Assembly: GCF_019551475.1 (NCBI RefSeq)
Contig: NZ_CP047159.1
Coordinates: forward strand, 930,001 to 994,000
Source: Prevotella sp. Rep29
Lineage (GTDB): Bacteria; Bacteroidota; Bacteroidia; Bacteroidales; Bacteroidaceae
Direction of reading: 5' to 3'
DNA length: 64,000 nucleotides
Shown here: in pieces, positions 55,237-62,755 of the stretch
Layout of the letters: the number at the start of each line of letters is the position of its first letter
Numbering within the stretch: the stretch's first letter is position 1
Program-made: the position numbers and the translations under genes
Notes under the pieces: model-generated
Told to the model about the DNA's origin: nothing
The model's database searches: none
Seen by the model: only the letters and a program-made list of their open reading frames with translations

Positions 55237-55267
55237 CAAAGATATGAAAAAATAGTGAAACCACAAA
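55237..55267 (-). promoter_or_regulatory. promoter of the PlsC/amidase/ygiQ operon
   Basis: On the minus strand TTTG (55267-55264) and TATCTTTG (55244-55237) are 19 bases apart. Confidence 0.6.
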
Positions 55268-55338
55268 AATATTTGAAAAAAAATGTACCAATAAAAGTTT
55301 TTCATGCCATTTTCTTTCCCTATGTCGCGAATTTTGAG

Positions 55339-55346
55339 TAACTTTG
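55339..55346 (+). promoter_or_regulatory. -7 box of pfp
   Basis: TAACTTTG lies 53 bases before the pfp start codon, divergent from the preceding promoter; -33 is weak. Confidence 0.5.
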
Positions 55347-55399
55347 TCGGGTAAAAGAAGAGAGATTATATTTAGCGTATTTTATAAAGGTAAAAAATT

Positions 55400-57061
55400 A
55401 TGAGACGAAGCATTATGCAAAGAGCGAGAGTCAACTACGAACCCGTGGTTCCGTTGGCTTTGAGACATGCAGTGAAGGTAAAGGAAGGTGTCGCTACGAA
55501 CAGCGTAGACGATCAGGAAGAAATCAAGAAACTTTTCCCCAATACATACGGACTCCCGATTGTTGAGTTCGTGCCGGGAGAAGAGCACGAAAGCAAACGG
55601 TTCAACGTGGGTGTCATCCTGAGTGGAGGACCAGCCCCTGGAGGTCATAACGTCATCACTGGCATATATGATGCCATCAAGAAATTGCATCCGGATAACA
55701 AGTTGTATGGCTTTTTACTGGGTCCGGACGGATTGGTGAAACATCAGTACAAGGAGCTTGACCAAGACCTGATTGACCGCTATCGGAATGTGGGAGGATT
55801 TGACCTTATCGGTTCCGGAAGAACAAAGTTGGAACAGGAGGAACAGTTTGAGAAAGGACTTGAAATTATCAGGAAACTGGAAATCAACGCCATCGTGATT
55901 GTGGGTGGTGACGATTCGAACACGAACGCCTGCGTTCTGGCTGAATATTATGCCGAGCATCATAGCGGCGTGCAGGTGATTGGCTGTCCGAAAACGATTG
56001 ACGGCGATCTGAAAAATGAATATATCGAAGCGTCGTTCGGATTTGATACGGCGACAAAAGTCTATTCAGAGCTTATCGGCAACATCGAGAGAGACTGCAA
56101 CTCGGCGCGGAAATATTGGCATTTCATCAAGCTGATGGGACGGTCGGCAAGCCATATCACATTGGAATGCGGACTTAAATGTCAGCCAAACATCTGTATT
56201 ATCTCAGAAGAGGTTCAGGAGAAAGACCTGACGCTGAACGATATCGTCAACCGAATAGCCGACGCAGTAGTTTGTCGCTCACAAGACGGAAACAACTTCG
56301 GCGTAGTGCTCGTGCCGGAAGGACTTATTGAGTTTATACCGGCAATCGGACGCCTCATTGACGAACTCAACGACCTGTTGGCAGCGCACGGCTCTAAATA
56401 TGTCAATCTCGATCCGGAAGCGCAGCACGACTACATCATGGCGCACCTGTCAAAAGCCAATGCGGAGACGTTCGACACGCTGCCAGACGATGTTGCCCAC
56501 CAGCTTTCGCTTGACCGCGACCCGCACGGAAACGTCCAGGTTTCTCTCATAGAGACAGAGCGGCTTCTTTCTAAAATGGTGGCAGCCAACCTGAAACGCA
56601 GGGAAAAGGAGGGAACCTATAACGGGAAATTCAAGGTCATGCACCATTTCTTCGGATATGAGGGACGTTGCAGCGCACCGTCAAACTATGACGCAACCTA
56701 TTGCTACGCATTGGGAATGAGTGCAGCACAACTCATCGCACACGGGAAAACCGGCTATATGGCAGTTGTAAGGAATACCTATGACAGTCCGGAAAACTGG
56801 AAAGCAGGCGGCGTACCCATCACAATGATGATGAACATGGAGCGGCGAAACGGCAAGATGAAGCCCGTCATCCGCAAGGCGTTGGTCGATCTGAATGGCG
56901 AACCGTTCAAAGCCTATATGGAGGTGAGAGACCAGTGGGCGAGAGAGACGCTCTACGTCAATCCGGGTCCCGTCCAACTGTGGGGACCGGATGAGGTCTG
57001 CAACCAGACAACTATGACTTTGGCGCTCGAGCATGGGGTTGATTTGAACCTTGAACCGTAG
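55400..57061 (+). CDS. pfp: diphosphate--fructose-6-phosphate 1-phosphotransferase
   Basis: This 553-residue PPi-dependent phosphofructokinase has GVILSGGPAPGGHNVITGIY, IVGGDDSNTNACVLAEYY (the GGDD that selects PPi over ATP), the catalytic PKTIDGDLKNEY and the substrate block KLMGRSASHITLECGL. It makes fructose 1,6-bisphosphate reversibly and is the long, plant-beta-like form common in Bacteroidetes. A second Met (55415, MQRARVNYEPV) could be the real start. It appears monocistronic or transcribed with the following lysozyme gene. Confidence 0.95.
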   Translation: MRRSIMQRARVNYEPVVPLALRHAVKVKEGVATNSVDDQEEIKKLFPNTYGLPIVEFVPGEEHESKRFNVGVILSGGPAPGGHNVITGIYDAIKKLHPDNKLYGFLLGPDGLVKHQYKELDQDLIDRYRNVGGFDLIGSGRTKLEQEEQFEKGLEIIRKLEINAIVIVGGDDSNTNACVLAEYYAEHHSGVQVIGCPKTIDGDLKNEYIEASFGFDTATKVYSELIGNIERDCNSARKYWHFIKLMGRSASHITLECGLKCQPNICIISEEVQEKDLTLNDIVNRIADAVVCRSQDGNNFGVVLVPEGLIEFIPAIGRLIDELNDLLAAHGSKYVNLDPEAQHDYIMAHLSKANAETFDTLPDDVAHQLSLDRDPHGNVQVSLIETERLLSKMVAANLKRREKEGTYNGKFKVMHHFFGYEGRCSAPSNYDATYCYALGMSAAQLIAHGKTGYMAVVRNTYDSPENWKAGGVPITMMMNMERRNGKMKPVIRKALVDLNGEPFKAYMEVRDQWARETLYVNPGPVQLWGPDEVCNQTTMTLALEHGVDLNLEP

Positions 57062-57088
57062 CGCATAAATAACTGAGTATAAGACGAT

Positions 57089-57928
57089 ATGAATAAAAAG
57101 CGGAGCACGGGGAGCGTTAAGGCTACAGGTAACAGGAACACTCGTAGCCGCTCCTTGCGCACATCCATACGACGGCTGCCTTCCTGGATGCGATGGGGAG
57201 GCGCCGTTGTTATCACCGCTTTTTATGTCTGGGCTTTTTATTACTTCTTTGTCAGTCCGTTCGGGTTCCGGTGGAGAGCACTTTTCGGTGAGCCGGATTA
57301 TCCGCAGGGTTATGAGATACATGGCATAGATATCAGTCATCATCAGGGGAAAATAGACTGGAGTGAACTGAGAAACGCGATGATAGCCAAGTGTCCGTTG
57401 CGTTTTGTCATGATCAAGGCGACCGAGGGTTCGGGGCATATAGATGAAAACTTCCAGGAAAATTTCTATCAGGCAAGGGAGTACGGATTCATCAGGGGAG
57501 CCTACCACTTCTGGAGCATCAAGACACCTGCCAGGGAACAAGCCAATTATTTTCTCAGCCAAGTGCATCTGGAGGAGGGAGACCTGCCGCCTGTGCTCGA
57601 TGTGGAGAACATTCCGGCAGACATCTCGGTCGAGGATTTCCAGCGCGAGGTGCTCACGTGGCTGCATGTCGTGGAAGACAAATACCATGTGAAGCCCATC
57701 ATCTATACCTATTATAAATTTAAGGAGAGCTATCTGAGCGACCAGCGCTTCGATGATTACCCATACTGGATTGCCCACTACTATGTGGACAAGGTCGAGT
57801 ATAAGGGGAAATGGAAGTTCTGGCAGCATACCGACGTGGGGCGACTGCCGGGAATCAAGGGGTATGTGGACCTAAATATCTATAACGGAAGCTATTACGA
57901 CCTGAAGAAACTGACCATCGGTGGGTAG
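57089..57928 (+). CDS. membrane-anchored GH25 lysozyme
   Basis: This 279-residue protein has a basic N-terminus, one membrane helix (WGGAVVITAFYVWAFYYFFV, about residues 37-56) and a GH25 domain: GIDISHHQGKIDW (catalytic Asp region), VMIKATEGSGHIDENF and PPVLDVENI (the D-x-E pair). It should cleave the glycan strand of peptidoglycan between MurNAc and GlcNAc. It follows pfp by 27 bases. Such proteins may act in cell-wall remodelling or against other bacteria. Confidence 0.92.
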   Translation: MNKKRSTGSVKATGNRNTRSRSLRTSIRRLPSWMRWGGAVVITAFYVWAFYYFFVSPFGFRWRALFGEPDYPQGYEIHGIDISHHQGKIDWSELRNAMIAKCPLRFVMIKATEGSGHIDENFQENFYQAREYGFIRGAYHFWSIKTPAREQANYFLSQVHLEEGDLPPVLDVENIPADISVEDFQREVLTWLHVVEDKYHVKPIIYTYYKFKESYLSDQRFDDYPYWIAHYYVDKVEYKGKWKFWQHTDVGRLPGIKGYVDLNIYNGSYYDLKKLTIGG

Positions 57929-58038
57929 AAATCCGATGGTTGCCTGTCGTTTTTCCTACAGAACCGGACTGCATGAAGTGCGGAAACGGAGGGCATGAAT
58001 AAACATGCAAAAACAGGCGAAAATGTGCATAAAAACAC

Positions 58039-58146
58039 ATCGTTGAACTTTCATTTTCCAAAAGTGCCACTTTTAGCTTGCAAAAGTTCCCCTTTTAGCG
58101 TCCAAAAGTTGCCCTTTTAGGAGCTAAAAGTGGCACTTTTGGAAAG
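58039..58146. repeat. phased palindrome array C, five units, 22-bp period
   Basis: Units align at 58039, 58061, 58083, 58105 and 58127, exactly 22 bases apart. Cores: (partial) GTTGAACTTT, AAAAGTGCCACTTTT, AAAAGTTCCCCTTTT, AAAAGTTGCCCTTTT and AAAAGTGGCACTTTT. In the second, T to G in the left arm is matched by A to C in the right. TGCATAAAAACACA lies just before (58026) and TGCATAAATATAC after (58206). Apart from this, nothing is seen in 57929-58294. Confidence 0.85.
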
Positions 58147-58294
58147 CGCTCTTTAACATGCTGAAATTCAGGAGTTTACAAAACGCACTTCAACGATACC
58201 AGTTCTGCATAAATATACAAGTCCGGTTTGAGGCTGAACCGGGATATTTTAGTAATCATTAAAGTGGTATTTTTCGAAGGTTTCAGTGGTCAAC

Positions 58295-59158
58295 TCATTC
58301 TTGAAGTTCAAAAACGAGCATGCACCAGCGGTTCTTCTTCTCTTCCTTTTGGAGGCTTAGTCCCAGTTCCTGAGCCTTCTCAACCAGTATCGGGGCATCG
58401 TTCTCATAGAATCCGCTGAGAATCAGGATACTTTTTTCGTGCATGACATCCTTGAACGTCGGGAGGTCTTCGAGCAAGATGTTGCGGTTGATGTTGGCTG
58501 TAACGATGTCGAAAAGCCCCTCCACATGCGAGAGAATATGTATGTCGCCATGCAGCACCTCGATATTCTCGACGCCGTTCAGTTGGGCATTGTGGCGGGT
58601 GTTGTCCACGCTCCATTCGTCTATGTCGTAGGCAATCACCTCACTGGCTCCGCATTTGGCGGCTACAATCGAGAGGATGCCCGTCCCGCACCCACAGTCC
58701 ACTATGCGCCTGCCCTGGCAATCACGCTGCAGCAGTTCGGCTACAATCATCTGTGTCGTTTCGTGCGTGCCAGTTCCGAACGCCTGAACCGGTTCGATAC
58801 CGATGCTCATCTGACCCTCCTTGACAAAGGGTGGGGTAGAGTGGTGTCGCGCATCGTAGATGACACATCGGTCGTCCACGACAATCGGCTCGAAGCCCTC
58901 TTCCTCCCATGCCGCATTCCAGTTGTGTTCTTCCATCAACTCTGTCTTATACGCAATCTGGACATCAGTCATTGGAAAATCTTGAATGACCTGTCCGAGA
59001 CGCGTTTCGTCATAAGTGGCATGTTGGATATATCCGTTCAGTCCGCTTTTCGAGTCCTCAAAACTCTCGAACCCGATCTCTCCGCAGAGGCATGCCAATA
59101 TGTCCCGGGCAGCCTCTGTGTTCGGGGCCAAAGTAAAATGTACCGCGTAATATTTCAT
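58295..59158 (-). CDS. prmA: ribosomal protein L11 methyltransferase
   Basis: This 287-residue SAM enzyme has an N-terminal substrate-recognition domain and a C-terminal methyltransferase domain with IVDCGCGTGILSIVAAKCGA (motif I), YDIDEWSVDN and ANINRNILLEDLP (the NxNxxxL-type motif of PrmA). FGTGTHETTQM precedes motif I as usual. It trimethylates ribosomal protein L11. It has its own promoter. Confidence 0.93.
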   Translation of the reverse strand: MKYYAVHFTLAPNTEAARDILACLCGEIGFESFEDSKSGLNGYIQHATYDETRLGQVIQDFPMTDVQIAYKTELMEEHNWNAAWEEEGFEPIVVDDRCVIYDARHHSTPPFVKEGQMSIGIEPVQAFGTGTHETTQMIVAELLQRDCQGRRIVDCGCGTGILSIVAAKCGASEVIAYDIDEWSVDNTRHNAQLNGVENIEVLHGDIHILSHVEGLFDIVTANINRNILLEDLPTFKDVMHEKSILILSGFYENDAPILVEKAQELGLSLQKEEKKNRWCMLVFELQE

Positions 59159-59180
59159 ATTAAAGTGTTAAATCTCTCTG

Positions 59181-59188
59181 CAAAAGTA
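59181..59188 (-). promoter_or_regulatory. -7 box of prmA
   Basis: TACTTTTG on the minus strand, 22 bases before the start codon. Confidence 0.5.
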
Positions 59189-59231
59189 TAAAAAAATAGG
59201 GAAAAACCTACCATTGTTTAGGGTTTTTCCG

Positions 59232-59239
59232 TATTTTTG
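59232..59239 (+). promoter_or_regulatory. -7 box of the aromatic-rich protein gene
   Basis: TATTTTTG overlaps the first possible start at 59237, so translation must begin downstream (59306 preferred). Confidence 0.55.
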
Positions 59240-59305
59240 CATGGTAAGAATATCTACTTTTGCGGTATGAAACGATTTATTAACGATAATAAAGGAGTAA
59301 TGACT

Positions 59306-60298
59306 ATGAAAAAAGTAATTGTTTTAACACTGCTTTTAGGACTTGTGTCTGTCACATCGAAGGCACAGGATGATTTGTATTTCACTCCCAAGAAATCTTC
59401 CAAGGTAGAGCCTGTTGAGGAAAAAGTTCAGGAGAAGCCTGTAGTTTATAGAGGGAGTGAAAGGGATGTGGACGAATACAATCGTCGTCATCTGCGCAGT
59501 TATTACCAGAAGATAGGTACGGATTCATTGGGAAATGACGTGATTGAGTTTGAGGAAGGCACCGAAGGAGCCCCCGATACCATTTACGTGTATGGCTCAT
59601 ACGACGATTTTGATGACTTTGCCTATAGTCGCCGGATGGGATATTTCGATGGATTCCACGGCTGGTACAACCCCTATTTCTATAGCTACTGGGGCTGGGG
59701 ACGACCCTATTGGCGCTCATATTACTGGGGATGGTACGATCCATGGTTCGACCCTTGGTATGACAGCTGGTACGGTTGGTATGATCCTTGGTACAGAGGC
59801 TATTACGGATACGGTTATTACGGTTGGGGATGGCCCTATCGCCCCTATTATCATGGAGGTTGGGGCGGATGGTATCCACCGTATGGAGGCATCGCCTATC
59901 GCGGTGGTCATACAGGAACGTTCAACCATGGACGCCCGACCGTCGCTAACCGGACAGGAAGAACAACGACAGGAACGTTCGGCGGTGCCCGCACAGGAAC
60001 CTTCGGCTCCCGCTCCGCAGCAACGTCTTCTCCGAACCGCGTATATAGAGATGGTTCTACGGGAGGTTCTAACGGCAGATTTGGCGGAACTCGCAGCACG
60101 GGCTCCAGCTCACGTCCGTCGGGAACCTATAGCCAGCCGTCTCGTTCCAGCTCCAGCAGCAGTGGCTCGTTTGGCAGCTCTCGCTCAGGCGGTCTCGGCA
60201 GTGGCGGTAGCATCGGCGGTGGTCGCTCGGGAGGCTTCGGCGGCAGTAGTGTCGGTGGCGGAAGCCGTTCGGGTGGAGGCTTTGGCGGCCGCAGATAA
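59306..60298 (+). CDS. secreted aromatic- and glycine/serine-rich low-complexity protein
   Basis: From the ATG at 59306, eight bases after AAAGGAG, this is a 330-residue protein with signal peptide VIVLTLLLGLVSVTSKAQ. Residues ~110-195 are extremely rich in Trp, Tyr, Gly, Pro and Asp with repeats like WYDPWF and GYYGWGWPYRP. The rest is Gly/Ser/Arg/Thr-rich (GTFGGARTGTFGS, GGSRSGGGFGGRR). No enzyme domain is visible. It may be a structural, aggregating or cell-surface protein. It is 46 bases before a FadL-like gene, probably one operon. Earlier starts at 59267 or 59300 are less likely. Confidence 0.7.
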   Translation: MKKVIVLTLLLGLVSVTSKAQDDLYFTPKKSSKVEPVEEKVQEKPVVYRGSERDVDEYNRRHLRSYYQKIGTDSLGNDVIEFEEGTEGAPDTIYVYGSYDDFDDFAYSRRMGYFDGFHGWYNPYFYSYWGWGRPYWRSYYWGWYDPWFDPWYDSWYGWYDPWYRGYYGYGYYGWGWPYRPYYHGGWGGWYPPYGGIAYRGGHTGTFNHGRPTVANRTGRTTTGTFGGARTGTFGSRSAATSSPNRVYRDGSTGGSNGRFGGTRSTGSSSRPSGTYSQPSRSSSSSSGSFGSSRSGGLGSGGSIGGGRSGGFGGSSVGGGSRSGGGFGGRR

Positions 60299-60344
60299 AG
60301 AAGTGAACAATGATTCTGACAACAATAATTAATCTGATAAACAA

Positions 60345-61904
60345 ATGAAAAAGTATTTGATTATTGCTGCAAGTTTGATGGCTGTAATGCCATTGGCAGC
60401 ACAGGAAACATACGAGAATGCAAAAATCGTTACGGGCGACCTGAACGGAACGGCACGCTACGTCGGTATGGGAGGTGCGATGGAGGCTTTGGGAGCAGAC
60501 CTCTCCACCATCAGTACGAACCCGGCGGGAATCGGATTGTTCCGTCATTCTCAGGCAAATGTGTCTTTTGGCGTTGTCTCTCAGCAGGACGGGAAAGACT
60601 TTGCAGACGGCAACAAGACCAACATGAGTTTCGACCAGATAGGTTTTGTCTATTCGAAAAAGTCAAATAGCAATTCCTATTTGAACCTTGCGTTCAACTA
60701 TCATAAGAGCACGAACTTCAACCACATCCTGAGTGCGGCAGACAACCTGTCGAACGCTTCTCAGAACAAGTTGTCCTATCAGAAGCTCCGCAACGACTAC
60801 CTGTATGAATTCAAGACAGACGGAACTCCGAACTATAGTGCTCCCTACATCACCTGCAGCCAGTTGGACGACCTCTATGCGCGCAACCTGTTTTATGTAG
60901 CAGGTGACGGCTACGCCTACAACTATGTGGCTACTGATTATATGCTGAACAGGGCGCATACGGGATATATCGGCGAATACGACTTCAACATCAGCGGAAA
61001 CATCAACGACCGTATATATTTAGGTGTGACCTTTGGATTCCACGATGTTCATTACAAGCACTACGGCGAATATACGGAAGCCTTCGTGAGCAATCCGGAG
61101 AACTTCGGAGGTATCTACGTGGAAGACAGCCGCGAGATAACCGGTTCGGGCTTCGACATCAAGGCGGGTGTCATCGTCCGTCCGATAGAAAGTTCGCCTT
61201 TCCGCATCGGTCTGTCTGTTGCAAGCCCGACGTGGTACGACCTGAAGACAACCAACTATACCGTATTGACAGACGGCAGTGCTCGTCCATACAACACCGA
61301 GGTGTATGACTTCAAACTCTATACACCCTGGAAATTCGGACTGAGCTTAGGACATACCGTCGGAAACTATCTCGCATTGGGAGCCAGCTATGAGTATGCC
61401 GATTATGGCAGCACAGACTCACGCGTGAATGATGGCGACTACTACGATTATTGGTATGACACCTACTATTCCAGCAGCTCCAGCGATAAGGCGATGAATA
61501 ACCATACCAAGCAGACGCTGAAAGGCGTTTCAACGCTGAAAGTCGGATTGGAATATAAACCGATAGCCGACCTCGCCCTGCGTCTGGGATACAATTACGT
61601 GTCGCCGATGTACAAAGAAGAAGGATTCAAGGACGGAACAATCGAATCTTACGGAACCTATTACAGCACGACAACCGATTACACCAACTGGAAAGCAACC
61701 AATCGCTTCACCTGCGGTGTCGGCTATAACATTGGGAAAGTGAGCCTCGATCTGGCATACCAATACAGCGCAACCAATGGTTCCTTCAGCCCGTTCATGA
61801 ACTATTATGACAACACAGACCCTGCAGAGGACAATATCGCAAATATCGTTGACGTGAGCAAGAAACGTCATCAGGTGCTGTTCTCACTGGGATATCACTT
61901 CTAA
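60345..61904 (+). CDS. FadL/OmpP1-type outer-membrane transport protein
   Basis: This 519-residue beta-barrel protein has a signal peptide (YLIIAASLMAVMPLAAQETY) and the family start GTARYVGMGGAMEALGADLS then TISTNPAGIGL, the hatch region that plugs the barrel. The rest consists of alternating strands ending in an aromatic residue (LFSLGYHF), as required for outer-membrane assembly. FadL-type channels move hydrophobic compounds across the outer membrane. A terminator with its own upstream -7 box follows. Confidence 0.85.
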   Translation: MKKYLIIAASLMAVMPLAAQETYENAKIVTGDLNGTARYVGMGGAMEALGADLSTISTNPAGIGLFRHSQANVSFGVVSQQDGKDFADGNKTNMSFDQIGFVYSKKSNSNSYLNLAFNYHKSTNFNHILSAADNLSNASQNKLSYQKLRNDYLYEFKTDGTPNYSAPYITCSQLDDLYARNLFYVAGDGYAYNYVATDYMLNRAHTGYIGEYDFNISGNINDRIYLGVTFGFHDVHYKHYGEYTEAFVSNPENFGGIYVEDSREITGSGFDIKAGVIVRPIESSPFRIGLSVASPTWYDLKTTNYTVLTDGSARPYNTEVYDFKLYTPWKFGLSLGHTVGNYLALGASYEYADYGSTDSRVNDGDYYDYWYDTYYSSSSSDKAMNNHTKQTLKGVSTLKVGLEYKPIADLALRLGYNYVSPMYKEEGFKDGTIESYGTYYSTTTDYTNWKATNRFTCGVGYNIGKVSLDLAYQYSATNGSFSPFMNYYDNTDPAEDNIANIVDVSKKRHQVLFSLGYHF

Positions 61905-61997
61905 AAAACACTGATATTGCGCTTTGGAAATGGCATTAAATAAATAGTGCAGTCAAAAATAATCCGGAAAAGAACGCATTAATTGGAGAAAAAAGTA

Positions 61998-62102
61998 TAT
62001 TTTTGCATCAATATTTAGAGTAGATATAGTATTTTTTTAGTGGTTAATTTAGTTTTAGTAAGTGTGCGGAGGATGTGTCGTGAGACATGTCCTCCTTTTT
62101 TG
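61998..62102 (+). ncRNA. candidate short RNA between OMP gene and terminator
   Basis: A -7 box TATTTTTG (61998-62005) and a strong terminator (62068-62102) enclose about 90 bases with no open frame. They could produce a small RNA. A -33 element is not clear, so the terminator may simply end the OMP operon. Confidence 0.3.
62068..62102 (+). terminator. strong terminator
   Basis: GGAGGATGTGTC pairs with GACATGTCCTCC (one G-T type mismatch) around GTGA, followed by seven T. Confidence 0.88.
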
Positions 62103-62162
62103 TGAGTAGAAATCAGGGATAACATTCGCCCTGCCACGGGCTGAGTTACACAAAAAAAAGAA

Positions 62163-62344
62163 GAGGGTGTGTCAAAATGGAGGATGTGCGCTTCGCGTAG
62201 AATTGAAAATCGCCGTAGGCAAATCTTACAAATCTATCCAAAATCTTTCATTCTGTGTATCAGCACTTTCATTTGTTAGATTTGTATAGATTTGTTGGAT
62301 TTCTCGTCCGTAGGACGACTGAATTCCTATTTTGACACACCCTC
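62163..62344. mobile_element. MITE-like element, 182 bp
   Basis: A perfect 16-bp terminal inverted repeat, GAGGGTGTGTCAAAAT and its complement, bounds a sequence without a gene. Inner segments also pair (AAATCTTACAAATCTAT with ATAGATTTGTTGGATTT). The ends look like those of a transposase-encoding IS, so it is probably a non-autonomous derivative. It lies in a larger imperfect palindrome near the tRNA. The interval 61905-62465 holds no coding gene. Confidence 0.6.
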
Positions 62345-62354
62345 TTCTTCCTTC

Positions 62355-62371
62355 GTGACTCCCGCGGGATT
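62355..62371. repeat. 17-bp copy of the tRNA-Arg 3' end
   Basis: GTGACTCCCGCGGGATT is identical to 62465-62481, the acceptor and T-arm end of the tRNA plus its flank, 110 bases away in the same orientation. A CCCTGCCACGGGCTGAGTWACAC block recurs beside both copies (62130 and 62390), so a ~250-base unit seems to be tandemly duplicated, or this is an att-like scar. Confidence 0.6.
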
Positions 62372-62408
62372 GACTTCGTCCATCCCCTCCCTGCCACGGG
62401 CTGAGTAA

Positions 62409-62466
62409 CACAAAAGAAAGAAGCCAAAACTGAAAGTGAACTTTCGTCTTGGCTTCTTTCTTTTGT
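62409..62466 (-). terminator. terminator of tRNA-Arg
   Basis: On the minus strand, directly after the tRNA, CAAAAGAAAGAAGCCAAGAC pairs with the complementary GGCTTCTTTCTTTTGTG arm in a long stem of more than 20 bp with minor mismatches. Confidence 0.7.
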
Positions 62467-62539
62467 GACTCCCGCGGGATTCAAACCCACAACCTTCTGA
62501 TCCGTAGTCAGATGCTCTATTCAGTTGAGCTAGGGAGCC
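62466..62539 (-). tRNA. tRNA-Arg (anticodon ACG)
   Basis: A 74-base cloverleaf reads on the minus strand: acceptor GGCTCCC/GGGAGTC, D-arm GCTC-AACTGAATA-GAGC, anticodon arm TCTGA-CTACGGA-TCAGA (ACG), and T-arm GTGGG-TTTGAAT-CCCGC; CCA is not encoded. The T loop has T at position 56 instead of C and the D loop has A instead of G at 19, so the conserved G19-C56 tertiary pair is A19-U56 here. Confidence 0.93.
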
Positions 62540-62560
62540 TCATTTTTTATTTTGCGTTTG

Positions 62561-62592
62561 CAAAGTTATGTCTTTTTTCTGATATAGCCAAA
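62561..62592 (-). promoter_or_regulatory. promoter of tRNA-Arg
   Basis: On the minus strand TTTGG (62592-62588) and TAACTTTG (62568-62561) are 19 bases apart, 21 bases before the tRNA. Confidence 0.7.
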
Positions 62593-62693
62593 TATTTTAG
62601 CATGTTTTTTTAGGCATGCTTTATTAAATGCCCTCAAACGATTAAATTCATTTGCGATAAGGGGAGGAGGGTTTCTGCTTTTCGCTGCAACAC

Positions 62694-62729
62694 AAATGGA
62701 GGCATCTTCGGGATGAAGTGCCTCCATTT
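62694..62729 (-). terminator. terminator of the second BspA-like gene
   Basis: AAATGGAGGCA pairs with TGCCTCCATTT, with an inner CTTC/GAAG stem, 27 bases after the stop codon on the minus strand. Confidence 0.7.
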
Positions 62730-62755
62730 GGTTATTCGGATTTCAAGCGACTGGG

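Noticed and set aside
56681..57829. Minus-strand open frame over pfp and the GH25 gene
   Set aside because: It spans two clear genes on the other strand and has no recognisable protein features.
62355..62371. Second tRNA gene
   Set aside because: Only the 3' acceptor/T-arm end is copied; no D or anticodon arm is present.
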